Below the pieces are notes generated by a model that saw only the letters and a list, made by a program, of their open reading frames with translations, did not search any database and was not told where the DNA came from. From Eledone cirrhosa (taxonomy: Eukaryota > Mollusca > Cephalopoda > Octopoda > Eledonidae): a stretch of DNA of 64,000 nucleotides. Made by a program: the position numbers and the translations under genes. Shown in pieces: positions 1-10,661 of the stretch (within the stretch, counting starts at the first letter, position 1; every line of letters starts with the position of its first letter). The stretch is taken from NCBI GenBank assembly GCA_964016885.1, contig OZ024744.1, forward strand, positions 64,032,962 to 64,096,961. Direction: 5' to 3'.

Positions 1-159
1 GAGGTTCGTGTTAGGAAGGACATCCAGCTGTAGAAACCAAAATCAGTTCTGAATGAGCAAGACGTGGTCATCTGACCTGATTTGTCTCGCAACAGGACAA
101 CTCATTTAACCCATGTTAGCATGGAAAAATAGACATTAAATGGTGATGATGGTGGTGGT
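1..159 (+). repeat. SINE/LINE 3'-tail copy
   Basis: This matches the tail module that recurs through the window: a 'gttaggaagg(g)catccagctgtag' block, then a 'gacaaggac-like' block, then 'catgctagcatggaaaa' and a GATGATG-type end. It is cut by the window start. The same module forms the 3' untranslated region of the LINE at 7447-10325, so this is either a truncated LINE or a SINE that borrowed a LINE tail. Confidence 0.75.
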
Positions 160-316
160 CATGTAGGTGTCTCAACAAAAAGCACCAAGTACTCACTGTA
201 AATGAGGTTGACACTAGGAAACTGTAGAAGCCAAGGCAAAATCGATTCTGTGTGAACATGACATGGTCACCTGACGTAGCACTGCTCATAACAGGACAAC
301 TTATCAGTGTGGGAAA
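160..316 (+). repeat. SINE/LINE tail, 5' part, split by an LTR element
   Basis: A second tail copy begins here and breaks off at 316. It resumes at 4452 with the expected 'ttggatgttaaacgg' and a GATGATGATG end. The LTR retrotransposon at 317-4446 sits exactly in the gap, so this copy is older than the LTR insertion. Confidence 0.8.
312..316. repeat. Target-site duplication GGAAA (left)
   Basis: GGAAA immediately precedes the left LTR and is repeated at 4447-4451 immediately after the right LTR. Five-bp duplications are typical of LTR-element integration. Confidence 0.85.
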
Positions 317-572
317 TGTGGTTAGAAAGAGCTATCTCACTTACCGCTTTTCACAGGCGCCGCTAAATTCCACTGCAGGTACTCCTCTTCCACGTGCGCC
401 CGACTGCTTAACACCGGGAGCTCCCCAAAACTCACGTCCACACCGTGTGCTGGTCACCACTAGAGAGAGGCCCTCTGCTGGCCCTTCCGGTCGAGCATCC
501 TTCCGACCAAAGACCCCTTCCGGTCGAGCACTCCCCCCGCCTCCGGCCACCACACGCCACACCATACCCACA
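317..572 (-). repeat. 3' LTR
   Basis: This 256-bp repeat is near-identical to 4191-4446. The three differences seen lie in the 'cgtgcg(c/t)ccgac', 'ttccg(a/g)ccaaag' and 'ccac(c)(a/g)cacgcc' stretches. It lies downstream of integrase on the coding strand. Confidence 0.9.
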
Positions 573-599
573 CGCCCCCCCCTGATCTCAAGGATCAAT

Positions 600-1432
600 T
601 TCCCCCTCGTCCCTCTGCATATGAAAGTCTGCCGTCCAGGTCGGTGGTCTACGACTTCGTTGCGATCTTCGTAGTATTGGGGCAGAGCTCTGGGTTTCCA
701 CCTCATCTTGGGTTTCCTCTTCCTCGGAGTCCGTCGACACAGTGATTCTTCTTACATCCAGGACATGACGTGGTACCCCGTCCACGGACACATTGTTCTT
801 TGAATTTACGGCCGTCACTGTTCCCCTTCCCCATTGAGATGTGCAACGTGCATCTGGGGGCTTAATGCACTCTCTCTCCCCACTGGCCGTTGTGGTGGCG
901 TCCACGGGTGCCACCACTCGTATTTGAATACTGCTCTATGTGGCACCGATTCCTCGACCTGTCCAACCCGAGGGGACATATTGTACCAGAACACTGCCTC
1001 CATTGGTGAGATATGGCCCCGCTCCGCCATTGCCTTGATCGTCCGGTGGTGTCTCTCCACGATTCCATTCCCGCTCAGCCTGTGCGCCGCTCTGAAGAAA
1101 CGGTCCACCTTCCATCCATCGAGCATCTCCCTCAGTGCCTCCGAGCGGAACGCTGCGCTGTTGTCCATCAGCAGTTCATCCACAGGGCCCCGCTCCAAGA
1201 ACACCTCTCTCAACGTCCGCACGATTTCCTCGGCCGTTCCAGTCTTCATCTCCCTCCATATCGCCATTCGACCTGGTCCACAGTCGACCATCGAGAGGTA
1301 CGTTCCCTGCCGGTAGTGCGTCACATCCACCGCTAATCGCTTCCAGTTGCGATCCACCGGGAGGCTTCCCGTTTCGTGTACACCCGGGGCGGGATCAGTG
1401 GACTGACATCGGACGCAGCCTCTAACCACCCC
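600..1432 (-). pseudogene. Integrase of the LTR retrotransposon
   Basis: The minus strand encodes the second half of an H2C2 zinc module (CVRCQ) and a DDE core: first Asp in LAVDVTHY, second in LLMDNSAAF, Glu in NGIVERHHR. The spacing is D-x35-E, the hallmark of retroviral and Ty3 integrases. A C-terminal piece with WGRGTV and RRSQRSRRPP follows in another frame near 588-917, so at least one frameshift separates core and tail. The first zinc-module histidines (HDMHHMG) lie in the preceding RNase H frame, implying another frameshift near 1400. It cannot make intact integrase as it stands. Confidence 0.85.
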
Positions 1433-2217
1433 CGAACACTGTGTCTGCTAACGTCCGAGTTGATTCTCCTGGCTAGGAACAGGCTCCTATCCACCCCCAT
1501 GTGGTGCATGTCATGCAACCCCTTCAGGTCTAACTCGGTCAGCCGACACACGGCAGCTATCTCATCCTCTACCTCCTCCGGCGCTTCCATCCAGGCTTTC
1601 TTCACTCTAGTTAAGATGTCCACCCTATTTTTCTCTGAGGGCACGAACACTACGCTCAGCTTCAGGTCGAACTCGGTGGCCAGCTCTCCTAACGTTCCCA
1701 GGCGGCGCTTTATCAGCATCTCCGCCGCGCCTCTCGTTCGCACTCTCTTCTCATTGGTGAGCACTGATCTTACCCATCCGAGTACAGTAGCCGAGTCGGT
1801 GCGTATCTCGATGGTGCGCAGCCCCCACTGCAGGGCGAGGTTCACCCCTCTCAACACCGCGTCCAGCTCAGCCACATTGATGTGGCTGCAGTCGTCCTTC
1901 TTTCTAAGCCAGGCTGCATCCTCGACCTCAACACCTCCTATCTCCAACGTGACACCCAGTGCTATGCTGCTGGCATCGCACCATACGGTCCCGCTCCGTG
2001 ATTTGGGAACGTACCAGCGTCTCCGCACTGGGTCGTCGGCCTTCACCCTCCCCACGATCTCCTGCATCATGGCCACCGTTCTCTCTCCCACTCTGTCACT
2101 CCAAGTCACCCCTCCCGCTCGTCTCTTGACATAGCTGCATGCCGTCCGGAGCCACCCAGCGATCGGGTAGTGACCCACCAGCTTTCCACACAACGAGAAA
2201 AGCTCCCGCCTATTCAT
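1400..2217 (-). pseudogene. RNase H region of the LTR retrotransposon
   Basis: A minus-strand frame contains VWCDASSIALGV, an ELDAVLRGVNLAL helix with the RNase H glutamate, and IRTDSATVLGWV with a further catalytic Asp. It continues into a linker and the HDMHHMG half of the integrase zinc module. It is open over about 290 residues, so this is the best preserved part of the element. It is contiguous with RT upstream at about 2214. Confidence 0.85.
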
Positions 2218-2990
2218 ACTTGGGCCCAGTTCCGGAACTTCGTTTCCCTCTGGAACACCAAAACGCCCGTCCTGTCTCGCCGTAGCCTAAGTCCCAGCGC
2301 GGCTCCTCCCTCCAATGCTTCTGATGGCTTCGCAGTCAGTCCATACCTCCGCAAATGGCTTGTGACCTCCGCCGTTGACACCACCGACTCGTCCACTAGG
2401 ATGTCGTCAATATAGGAGTTAGTAGCCCTCTTTATCTTGTCGGCCCTCCCCAGAGAGGTCTTGAGGACCGCCGCCATGATCTTCGGTGCGGAGCTCAGCC
2501 CGAAACCGAACCTGGTCAGGCAATATGTCCGGCCCTTATACCTGACCAGCTGATACCGCCAGAGCTTCTCATCTATATGCAACTGCAAGTAAGCCGACTT
2601 TAGATCCACAATCGCTGAACCCCCCGTCATGCGTCTCCACTCACGCAGGGTTTCCCCACAGACATCATGTGGCATGACACGTGCTCGTTCAGCTCTCGAT
2701 AGTCCAGCACCGGCCTCACCTTGCTCTTCGTGGGTTGCACCACCGCCATCAATGGCAATACTCCGCACTTCACCTCCTCCTTCCAGGGAAGCAGTATGTC
2801 CTCTTCGATCCATCTCTCTACTTCTCGCTCGAACTCGCTCCTAGCGTTTCCCTTCAATGTGTGTTGATAGCAGCCCACTTTGGTCTTCAGCGTTGGTGGT
2901 TCTCCCTTCCAGTACCACTCAACAACCCATCGCTGCCCATCAAACACGGCCTTGAAGTCTTTGTCCTATACAGTGTAAGCGGGGTATTCC
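2214..2990 (-). pseudogene. Reverse transcriptase of the LTR retrotransposon
   Basis: Minus-strand frames encode VKCGVLPLMAV and KVRPVLDYRELNEHV (fingers), then after a frame change IVDLKSAYLQLHID, the FGLSSAPKIM block and the catalytic YIDD box in NSYIDDILVD. The order and the LDYRELN and YIDD signatures are those of Ty3/Gypsy RTs. The frame is disrupted near 2640-2700, between the LDYRELN and DLKSAYLQ blocks. The second copy at 12240-12960 is disrupted at the equivalent place. Confidence 0.87.
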
Positions 2991-3011
2991 TCCTCGTGGG
3001 CCTTCTGGTTC

Positions 3012-3359
3012 TCATGACGTGCACTCACAGCGCATACCGATGCAGCGGCGCCAAACGACACACCGACATTGTTCACCGTGACGCCCCCTAGACGGCCAAT
3101 CGCGTCCATGCCCATAACCACGCCGATCCCATCCACTGTCTACCACGATGGCGGAAAGCCTTATCGTCTTTCCCCGTACTGCTATTTCAATCTCGCAGCG
3201 ACCTCGGCATTCAATTTTCCTGCCGTCGACTGCCCTTACGCTGCTCTTCCCTCCCCACCTCTGCGCCACCCCCGCGGTCACCAGTGTCGTCGTACAGCCC
3301 GTATCCATGAGGGCTCGCTGTGGCTTCCCCCTCACGAAGACTTCCACCACGGGCAGCAC
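3012..3359 (-). pseudogene. Aspartic protease of the LTR retrotransposon
   Basis: The frame contains the retropepsin active site MDTGCTTTLVTAG followed by strand-rich sequence ending IRLSAIVVD. It lies just downstream of gag and in the minus-one frame relative to it, so pol expression would need a frameshift. The second copy continues open from this point into RT, whereas this copy loses frame near 3120-3135. Confidence 0.82.
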
Positions 3360-3361
3360 CG

Positions 3362-4123
3362 CTACTCGTAAGGGGCAACTACCGGCGCAGTAGTTCCCCT
3401 TGGATCGTTTCCCTGGTCGCAGTTAGTAGCTATGTGGCCTGGTCGCTTACACCGGTAGCAAATTATCTCCGGCTTCGACTCTCTACAGTCTCTAGCCATA
3501 TGCGGGCCCTGGCACCTAAAACAGCGCCCCCTAAATTCGCACGGACGGCCGCGTGCCGAGGTTGCCTCCCTTTCACCATTTCGCTGCCAGGTGTCCTGAG
3601 CCTCCGTAGTCGCTATCGCCGCAACACTCTTTTTGGCATCTTCCGCTATGATCCGGGCTTGTTCCACCAGTGAACGTATTTCCATCTCTTTATACCCCGG
3701 GACTTGCTGCAGTTTCAGCGCTATGTCGTCCGGAAATCCATTGATGAATGCCAACCGCACCGTGCGTTCGCATTCCGCCTGGTAACCGGCCAACATAGCC
3801 AACCGCCTTATTTCCGCTGCGAAAATGTCGACGCGCTCACCATTCCACCTGATTCTTGCCAGCTTAGCAAAAGCCGCCAACGGTCCCTCGGCGAATGCAT
3901 CCATCAGACGCCTCTCAATCTTCTGCACATCTCTTTGGCTGTGCTCGTCCAACTCAAGGAAGAGTACCAGCGCGTCGCCCTCGAGGTACAATGCCATGAG
4001 GCCAGCCACGTCTTCTATCTTCTACAAGCCTGCGACCAGCCGAACCTTCCACAGCCAAGCGACAACATCACCTTCCCCGGTGAATGCCCTGATAGCTTCA
4101 TTCATCCGTAGTCTTGTCGCCAT
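3362..4123 (-). pseudogene. Gag-like protein with two zinc knuckles
   Basis: I take the start as the ATG at 4123 because the second copy (11080) starts identically. The alpha-helical N-terminal part, including LYLEGDALVLFLEL and FINGFPDDIALKLQ, resembles Ty3-type capsid. Near the C-terminus are two knuckles, CFRCQGPHMARDC (C-x2-C-x3-H-x4-C, one residue short) and a canonical CYRCKRPGHIATNC. A TAG at 4023-4025 interrupts codon ~33 where the other copy has a glutamine codon, so this copy is defective. Confidence 0.85.
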
Positions 4124-4149
4124 CTTCTGATTTGTTTTGCGGCAAGTGT

Positions 4150-4179
4150 TTTCTTTTTTTTTTTTTTTTTTTTTTTTTC
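4150..4179. repeat. Poly-T tract in the retrotransposon leader
   Basis: A run of about 28 T lies between gag and the 5' LTR, read as poly-A on the coding strand. Runs this long are prone to length change. Confidence 0.8.
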
Positions 4180-4190
4180 AGTCGATAGCT

Positions 4191-4446
4191 TGTGGTTAGA
4201 AAGAGCTATCTCACTTACCGCTTTTCACAGGCGCCGCTAAATTCCACTGCAGGTACTCCTCTTCCACGTGCGTCCGACTGCTTAACACCGGGAGCTCCCC
4301 AAAACTCACGTCCACACCGTGTGCTGGTCACCACTAGAGAGAGGCCCTCTGCTGGCCCTTCCGGTCGAGCATCCTTCCGGCCAAAGACCCCTTCCGGTCG
4401 AGCACTCCCCCCGCCTCCGGCCACCGCACGCCACACCATACCCACA
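4191..4446 (-). repeat. 5' LTR
   Basis: This is the 256-bp partner of 317-572, upstream of gag on the coding strand. On the coding strand it ends in AACCACA, followed by AGCTATCGACTG and the A-rich leader. Confidence 0.9.
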
Positions 4447-4451
4447 GGAAA
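4447..4451. repeat. Target-site duplication GGAAA (right)
   Basis: It matches 312-316 exactly and sits directly after the right LTR. Confidence 0.85.
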
Positions 4452-4481
4452 TTGGATGTTAAACGGTGATGATGATGATAT
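4452..4481 (+). repeat. SINE/LINE tail, 3' part of the split copy
   Basis: This carries the missing 3' end of the copy begun at 160: 'ttggatgttaaacgg' and a GATGATGAT run. It abuts a tail in the opposite orientation. Confidence 0.8.
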
Positions 4482-5085
4482 ATCATCATCATCATCATCT
4501 CCGTTTTACATCCATTCTTCCATGCTAGCATGGGTCAGACGGGTTGTCCTGTTGTGGTCAATGCCAGGTCAGGTGACCATCTTTTACTCATACGGAAACT
4601 GATTCTGGTTTGATTTCTACAGCTGGATCCCCTTCCTAACACCAACCTCATTTACAGTGAATACTGGGTGCTTTTTTACTGTGGCGCCTACAGGACCACT
4701 TTACAGTGTAGGTTGGGGGCTTTTTTGTCGTGACACCTCCTTGACCACTTTGAAATGGGAGGGCATATTGTCTATATGCTTATGCTTCAGCTTCAGCTTG
4801 TACCTGTGTGAAGTTGGGTTTTCTGTATTACTGCGTAACACCAGAGGTCTCAGCCCTGTGTCATTGAGAGGTGCAATTGGGCATGGTCAACTTTTACCAC
4901 CTCATCCCAGGTCTTCTTGGGTCTCTCCACTCCAAGGCTTCCGTCGACTTTTAGTGCTCTGCAGCTGTCATTCTTCATAAACATCACATGTCCATACCAA
5001 GGTAATCTCCTCTTCTGCACACAGCATTTGATTCGTTTATGCTTAGTCTCTCTCTCAATTCGTTTATGCTTTGCCATTCACGTAT
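4482..5085 (-). mobile_element. 5'-truncated LINE (3' end and tail)
   Basis: On the minus strand, from about 5085 down, a short frame encodes CCVQKRRLPWYGHVMFMKNDSCRALKVDGS and GVERPKKTWDEVVK. This is the C-terminal signature of the LINE family at 7447-10325. It is followed by the 3' untranslated tail and an ATCATC-type end at 4482. Only the last few hundred bases of the element are present. Confidence 0.8.
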
Positions 5086-5089
5086 ATTA

Positions 5090-6185
5090 CTATTACACCT
5101 CCATCGGAGCATGCAAGCAATGTTTCTTTTTATGCACATATATGTGTACTAAATACCATACTGTGAGTACACAAGAGAAACTCCAGAATAACAAGTCTTT
5201 GGCCATGATAAATTTATTTAAGACACTTTGCAGGTTTCATTTTTCAGCTCATTCATCTGAGGTAATATTTTATTTTCTTGTCTCTTTCTTAGTAATAACT
5301 TTGTCCTGTTATTTGTCCCTGGACAGTGACCAGTCTATTTTGTCCTGTCTGATTCCAAACAGCCACTGTGACAATTTTCCCAGTAGCTGGGGTATATTCT
5401 GAGTATTAAAATATCAAAAACTCGAATTTTCTTTGACCTCTCTGATAGCCTTAGATATTCACACTTAGAACAGATGGTTGAAGATCCAAAATTATTTGTT
5501 TGTTCCATTTGTATCGTCAAATATTTGATTTACAGAATTTTCCATCCATACACAGTATTTCTCCTAAACTTGCTTATATATATTCATGTATATTCTAGTG
5601 TACCCATTACACTTTGGACTGTAGCTGGTGATGAGAAATGCATCTAGCTGTAGAAACCATGAATATATTAAAGTGAAATGAGGCCTCTGGTTCGTCTGCA
5701 ATGACATTAGCTCTGGTTAAGTACTGGCTTGATCTGTGATGAGATGTCCAACTCATGCCAGCATGGAAAATTGGACATAAAAATTATGATTTATATATAT
5801 ATATACACATGTGTTTGTGTGTATATGTGTCTTGTTGGAATTTTGTTCAGTGGGGCTTTTCTCAACGGACCCTTAAATTGTATGATCATGTACTTTTATT
5901 TGTGGTATTTAAATGAAATGTATTTTCTGTAACAAAAATTTGGACTTTACCTATATTTTATTAAAATTTATTTATAAATAGGTTATTATGACCTATATTT
6001 AAATTTATATTTCACTGATAGTTTGTTCATCTACTGGATGACTTTGAAATTTCATGAAATTTTGATTTTATGTTTATATTTATCTATAAATAGAATAATT
6101 TTAATAGTTTTTTTATTTATAGACTAAAATAATTAATAGTTATTTTACATTTGTAATTATCAAAAGACTTGGCAAATTCTCTGCA
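5090..6185. other. AT-rich sequence without a supported gene
   Basis: I see no conserved coding sequence here. A strongly diverged copy of the common tail lies at about 5630-5790 ('catctagctgtagaaacc', 'catgccagcatggaaaattgg'), followed by a short (TA)n. Confidence 0.5.
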
Positions 6186-6189
6186 ATTG

Positions 6190-6335
6190 ATAGAACATAT
6201 GACCATACACAAGCAAGATGAAGACTTCTTGGCCTATTTCAGAGGTCAGTGACTCTGCTTCAGTACTGGCTTGGTCTATGCTAGCAGGGTAAACAGAGGT
6301 TAAACGATGATGTTGATGATGATAATAATGATCAA
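6190..6335 (+). repeat. Diverged SINE/LINE tail
   Basis: The end reads 'ctatgctagcagggtaaacagaggttaaacgatgatg' and passes into GATGATGATAATAATG. The 5' part is eroded. Confidence 0.6.
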
Positions 6336-6359
6336 AATCATGTTGGGATAGACAAAATA

Positions 6360-6554
6360 CAGTCCTGTCAACTCTCCTTGTCAAATGGAGAGATCTCTCA
6401 CCCACTTTGTGTTGGGTGAGAGGTGTCTTCTTTTGGGAAAATGGGTATGGCTTTCATTATGTAAAATCTCCCCATTTTGCCTCATTTTTCCCCGCTTGGG
6501 GGCACTTTTTTTCATTGTACTTCCCATTTGGGTTTTTAGCAGTTGGCAGGTCTG
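6360..6554 (+). mobile_element. ~195-bp inverted-repeat miniature element, copy 1
   Basis: The ends are inverted: CAGTCCTGTCAACT on the left against GTTGGCAGGTCTG on the right (13-bp terminal inverted repeats with few mismatches). AAAATA directly flanks both sides (6354-6359 and 6555-6560). It shares its interior with 10468-10661 and, inverted, with 18037-18211. It codes for nothing and so needs a transposase in trans. Confidence 0.75.
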
Positions 6555-6717
6555 AAAATATAGTATCAGTAAGTATTGAGTTTAACTTAATAATCCTATA
6601 AAGCATCTGGGATGTGAATGGAATTACAATAGAAAAATACCATCTAGGAATGAAATATAATAATTTTACCCTTATAATTATCCTGCATTTATAATTATCA
6701 TTTTACATTTACACTAT

Positions 6718-6990
6718 AGCCCAGCCCACACCATAGTGGTTGTTTAGATGTCATGGCAAAAAGCACCCAGCCCACGCTGTAAAGTGGTCATGTAGGAGTC
6801 ACAACAAAAAAGCACACAGTACTCACTGTAAATGTGGTTAGCATTAGGAAGGGCATCCAGCTATAGAAACCAGGCCAAAATCAGTTCAGTGTAAGTGAAT
6901 TCACGGTCCCCCGACCTGATCTCTCACAAAGGGACAACCCGTCCTACCCATGCTAGCATGGAAGATGGACGTTAAGCAATGATGATGATT
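6718..6990 (+). repeat. SINE/LINE tail copy
   Basis: It holds two successive copies of the ~46-bp 'cacactgtaaagtggtc...aaaaagcaccca' block, then 'gttaggaagggcatccagc', 'catgctagcatggaagatgg' and an ATGATGATGA end. Confidence 0.85.
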
Positions 6991-7243
6991 TACAATTATC
7001 TAGAAATAGAATAAAGTAATTTTCCATTTATATTATATAGAATTTTCCATTTATATTATCTAGAAATAGAATAAAATCAATCCATATGATAAGGCATCCA
7101 GGCCTTTTTCTTCTGGGCATGTGTGTGGCTAAGTGAACCAGTCTTATTTCTAACACACTTTTCCCCAACAACATCCTTATTCACACTGACACTACTTTGC
7201 AATACAGAACACTAAACTTAACTAAATAAAAATGGTTGTTTGT

Positions 7244-7282
7244 GTATATGTGTGTGTGTGTGTGGGTGGGGGGTGGGGGGGA
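7244..7282 (+). repeat. GT/G-rich low-complexity tract
   Basis: A run of TG dinucleotides passes into G-rich sequence (GGGTGGGGGGTGGGGGGG). Confidence 0.8.
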
Positions 7283-7988
7283 TCCCAACCCCCAGAAAAA
7301 GGGACCACCCTTACTATCTCCATGTCGCCACAGTCAGTAGACAAAGAGGTGCCCTTGCTAATTAACACAAACACTAGCATCAATGATGAAAATAGTTATA
7401 AGCACAAGCCTGTTAATCATGTGATCATGAAATATAAAACTTGTGACATCATCATCATCATCATCTTTCAACGTCCACATTCCATGCTTGCATAGGTTTG
7501 GACGGGAGTTTTCCCACTTGAGGCAAGAGTGGTTGTCTTGCTCGCATAGGACTGTCTGGCGGGTTTTCTACGACTGGATGCCCTTCCTAACACCAACCAC
7601 ATTTACAGTGTGGAACTGGGAGGTTTTTACCGTGTTACCTACACGGCCACATTACAGCGTGGACTGTGTGTTTTTTTGTCGTGACACCTACACGACCTCA
7701 TTTGTTTCGGGCTGGATGTTGTGGTACCAACATAACTTTACATTGAAAGGGGTGGTGTGGATGGGGTGGGGGTAGTGGGACGGGGGGTGTATTTTGTTAG
7801 AGGTGCCTACTGACTGTAGTAGGTTTCACTTTGTATTTAGGTAAGGCGGGTCTTCTCTATTACTGTGTAGCGCCAAAGGTCTCAGTCCAGTGACATTGTC
7901 TTGGAGAGGTGTAAGTGTGTGAGGTCGGAATTTATCAAGTCGTCCCAGGTTTTTCTGGGTCTGCCTACTCCGTGGCTACCGTCTATTT

Positions 7989-8729
7989 TTATTGCCCTGC
8001 ACTTTTTATACAGCTGTCGTCTTTCATGCGCATCATGTGACCATACCAACGTAGTCTTCTCTCAAGTAAACAACATCTGATCCCTTTTATTTCTAATTTT
8101 TCCCTTAGTTCGTTTATGCTTTGCCGTTCACGAATATTACTATTACACATCCAGCGGATCATGCAAGCTTCGTTCCTCTCCAGTCTGCGTATATCCTCTG
8201 CACACAATGCCCAGGTCTCACTGCCATGCAACATTGCTGTTCGTATGCAGGCATCATACAGCCTGCCTTTCATTTTTAGGGAGAACCCTTTAGCGGCTAA
8301 TAGTGGTATAAGCTCTCTGAACTTTTTCCATCCAGTTCTGACTCTAGCTACTGTACTTTCAGAGCACCCTCCCCCACTGCTGATTTTGTCACCCAGGTAA
8401 CGGAAGCTGTCCACTATTTCTATAGAATCATCTGTGCAATGGAGTGAGCTAGTATTCTGTGGGCACTTGTTGCTACTTATTGCACCAGAGCACCGGCCAC
8501 ATATAAAATCTATGTTCTTAGTTAGCTTACCTGTGATCCCACTACATCTTTTATGCACCCATACTTTGCATTTGGGACATAAAATGGAGTTTCTACCTCC
8601 TCCATTCCTACACACTGAGCATGGCCATTTCCTGGATGGGACCGGCGCCCTATTTTCCTTCCTACAAACTAGAACTTTAGTCTTAGACAGGTTAATTTTA
8701 AGGATTTTGATTCTAGGCCATGCTTCCAT
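7989..8729 (-). pseudogene. LINE PHD-like finger and C-terminal domain
   Basis: This frame contains eight metal-ligand residues in PHD order: CSVC, then ILCPKC, VWVHKRC and FICGRC. After it come FRYLGDKISSGGGCSES, MLHGSETWAL and RRLRWYGHMMRMKDDSC, the standard C-terminus of this LINE family. The finger follows the RT. The same arrangement is conserved at 42120-43465. Confidence 0.85.
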
Positions 8730-8730
8730 G

Positions 8731-10287
8731 TTTGGAGTTTCTTCTCTAGTTCGGCCATTGATTCAGCTATGAGCGTTAGATCATCTGCGTATAGGAGTTC
8801 CCATGGGCAGCCAGTCTTGAACTCCACTGTTATACTCCACTGTTATACTCCACTGGCAATAATAAATAGTAGGGGGCTAGATCGGAGCCCTGATGAACAC
8901 TAACTTTTACGCTAAACTCTACACTATATTCGTTGTTAATTCTAACCTTGCTGACTGTTTCTTTATACATGGCTTGTATAGCTCTCACAAGCCATTCATC
9001 AACACCTAGTTTTCTAAGAGCCCACCAGATAATTGAACGGGGGACTCTGTCGAAGGCTTTCTCCAAGTCGACAAAAGCTGAGTATAGGGGTTTACTTTTA
9101 GCTAGGTACTTCTCCTGCAGTTGTCGTACAATGAAAAGAGCGTCTGTGGTACTTTTACCTGACACAAACCCGAACTGCATTTCATCTAGATCAATTCTCT
9201 CTCTGATTAGTTGCGCTATTACTTTTTCTGTGACCTTCATGACCTGGTCAATTAATTTAATGCCTCTATAGTTACTCCTATCTAGGGCATCTCCTTTACC
9301 CTTGTAGCAGTTAATGATGATGCTGCTACGCCAGTCCTTCGGAACAACCCCATTCTGTATGACTTGGTTTACTATCCGGGTCACCATGGTGTGTCCCATG
9401 GTTCCAGAAGCTTTCAGCATTTCAGTAACTATTTCCGAAGGCCCAGCCGCCTTACCCGTCTTCATTGCCTTATTTATTATACTACCTTCAACTAACACGG
9501 CTGGTCCCTCTATTGGGTCGATGTGGGGGAGACTGTCTTTCTCCCATTTATTCTCCTCATTTAGTAGCCTTTTGTAGTGACACTTCCAAACTACCTTCTT
9601 ATCAGCATCAGTGATGGCAAGTACACCATCATCATTAAGGACACACTTCTCCCCGACAATATCACGGTTTTCCTTGACACATTGCCTAGCAATCCTGAAC
9701 ACCTCACATTTTTGGTCCTCGCGTTGTAGAACATGCTCGAACTTTCTTTCCTCTGCTTCCCTTCTTGCGAAGTACACTTGTCTCCTAGCTTGCCTACTGG
9801 CCACTTGATAGTCTTCTTTACTTCCCCCATCCCGCCATACTTTCCAAGCCTGTTTTTTGGCCTTAATTGACTCCTCCACCTTACTGTTCCACCACCATGT
9901 TACTCTCCTCCTGCCTATAGGCCTGCTCCAGCCACAGACTTCATCTGCCGCCATCAGCAGGTTTGCTTTCAGGAATTCCCACTGTTCCTCTATATTGTAC
10001 GACTCTGAATGCTCTTCCTTACTGTCGAAAGCATCAAGTAATATGCTTTTAAATTTATTTCTGGCTGTGGGGTCCTTTAGCTTCCATATTTTTCTCCTGA
10101 GGATAGTCCTCTTCTGCTGTCGAGTACGTCTCGTCCTGACTATGAGGTCGCTAATTATCAGTCTATGTTGGGAGGTGCATTCTTCATGGGGGTGGGATTT
10201 AGTGTTTACAACAGACACTCTGTCACGTCTTCTGGTAAGGATATAATCTACCTGGCTGGTATGTTCCCCTGATCTGTTGGTGATCAA
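8731..10287 (-). pseudogene. LINE endonuclease end plus reverse transcriptase
   Basis: The N-terminal part (SQVDYILTRRRDR, TSQHRLIISDL) is the end of an exonuclease-endonuclease-phosphatase domain. After a basic linker the RT begins: NYRGIKLIDQVMKV, MQFGFVSGKSTTDALF and the catalytic-motif-A block FVDLEKAFDRVP. The YADD box follows in a different frame at about 8780 ([14 protein letters not shown]). The frame is lost near 8830, exactly at three tandem copies of a 13-bp unit 'ttatactccactg', probably a local duplication that destroyed the frame. Confidence 0.87.
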
Positions 10288-10467
10288 GTGATTGTCTTGT
10301 ATTCTGACTGCTGCCCCTCATAATACCACATCAGAACAGGAATCACAGACATAAACAATATCATTTTCATAGCTACCACTTCCTAGGACTTGGTACTAAT
10401 ATTAAAAAAACAAATTTTGGGTTCCAATCAACGCAAAAGAACATGATGACTTACATTATAGTAAACC

Positions 10468-10661
10468 CAGACCTATCAACTTTCTCTGTCCGATGGGGAG
10501 ATCTCCTCATTTTGATCATTTCTCCCTGTCACCCTGTTTTTGTGAAAATAGGTATAGCTTTCATCATGTACAAGCCCCTCATTTTGCTTCATTTCTCCCT
10601 ATTTTTGGATACTTTTTGACATGGTATTCCCCTTTTGGGTGTTTAGAGGTTGGCAGGTCTG
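10468..10661 (+). mobile_element. ~195-bp inverted-repeat miniature element, copy 2
   Basis: Ends CAGACCTATCAACT and GTTGGCAGGTCTG, flanked on both sides by TAAACC (10462-10467 and 10662-10667). The body matches 6360-6554. Confidence 0.78.

Larger units (their letters stand above)
317..4446 (-). mobile_element. Ty3/Gypsy-like LTR retrotransposon, full length, defective
   Basis: The element is 4130 bp with two 256-bp LTRs (317-572 and 4191-4446) that start TG and end CA in both orientations, and it is flanked by GGAAA duplications. The internal region on the minus strand reads gag with zinc knuckles, aspartic protease, reverse transcriptase, RNase H and integrase, which is the Ty3/Gypsy order. 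The LTRs differ at only three positions by eye, so insertion was recent. The coding part is nonetheless broken: an in-frame TAG in gag (4023-4025) and frame changes in protease, RT and integrase. A run of eight C (575-582) gives a purine tract next to the 3' LTR on the coding strand. I could not recognise a standard tRNA primer site beside the 5' LTR. Confidence 0.88.
7447..10325 (-). mobile_element. LINE (non-LTR retrotransposon), 5'-truncated
   Basis: From 10325 down to 7447 the minus strand reads the end of an apurinic-type endonuclease, a reverse transcriptase, a PHD-like zinc finger, a C-terminal domain, a ~530-bp untranslated tail and an ATCATC (GATGAT on the coding strand) end. This is the longest copy of the dominant LINE family here and shows that the ubiquitous tail module is its 3' untranslated region. 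Clade is uncertain; RTE-like is my best guess from the RT and the tail microsatellite. Frameshifts make it inactive. Confidence 0.88.

Noticed and set aside
252..1336. Plus-strand open frames over the first LTR element
   Set aside because: They are opposite-strand shadows of the LTR, integrase and RNase H frames.
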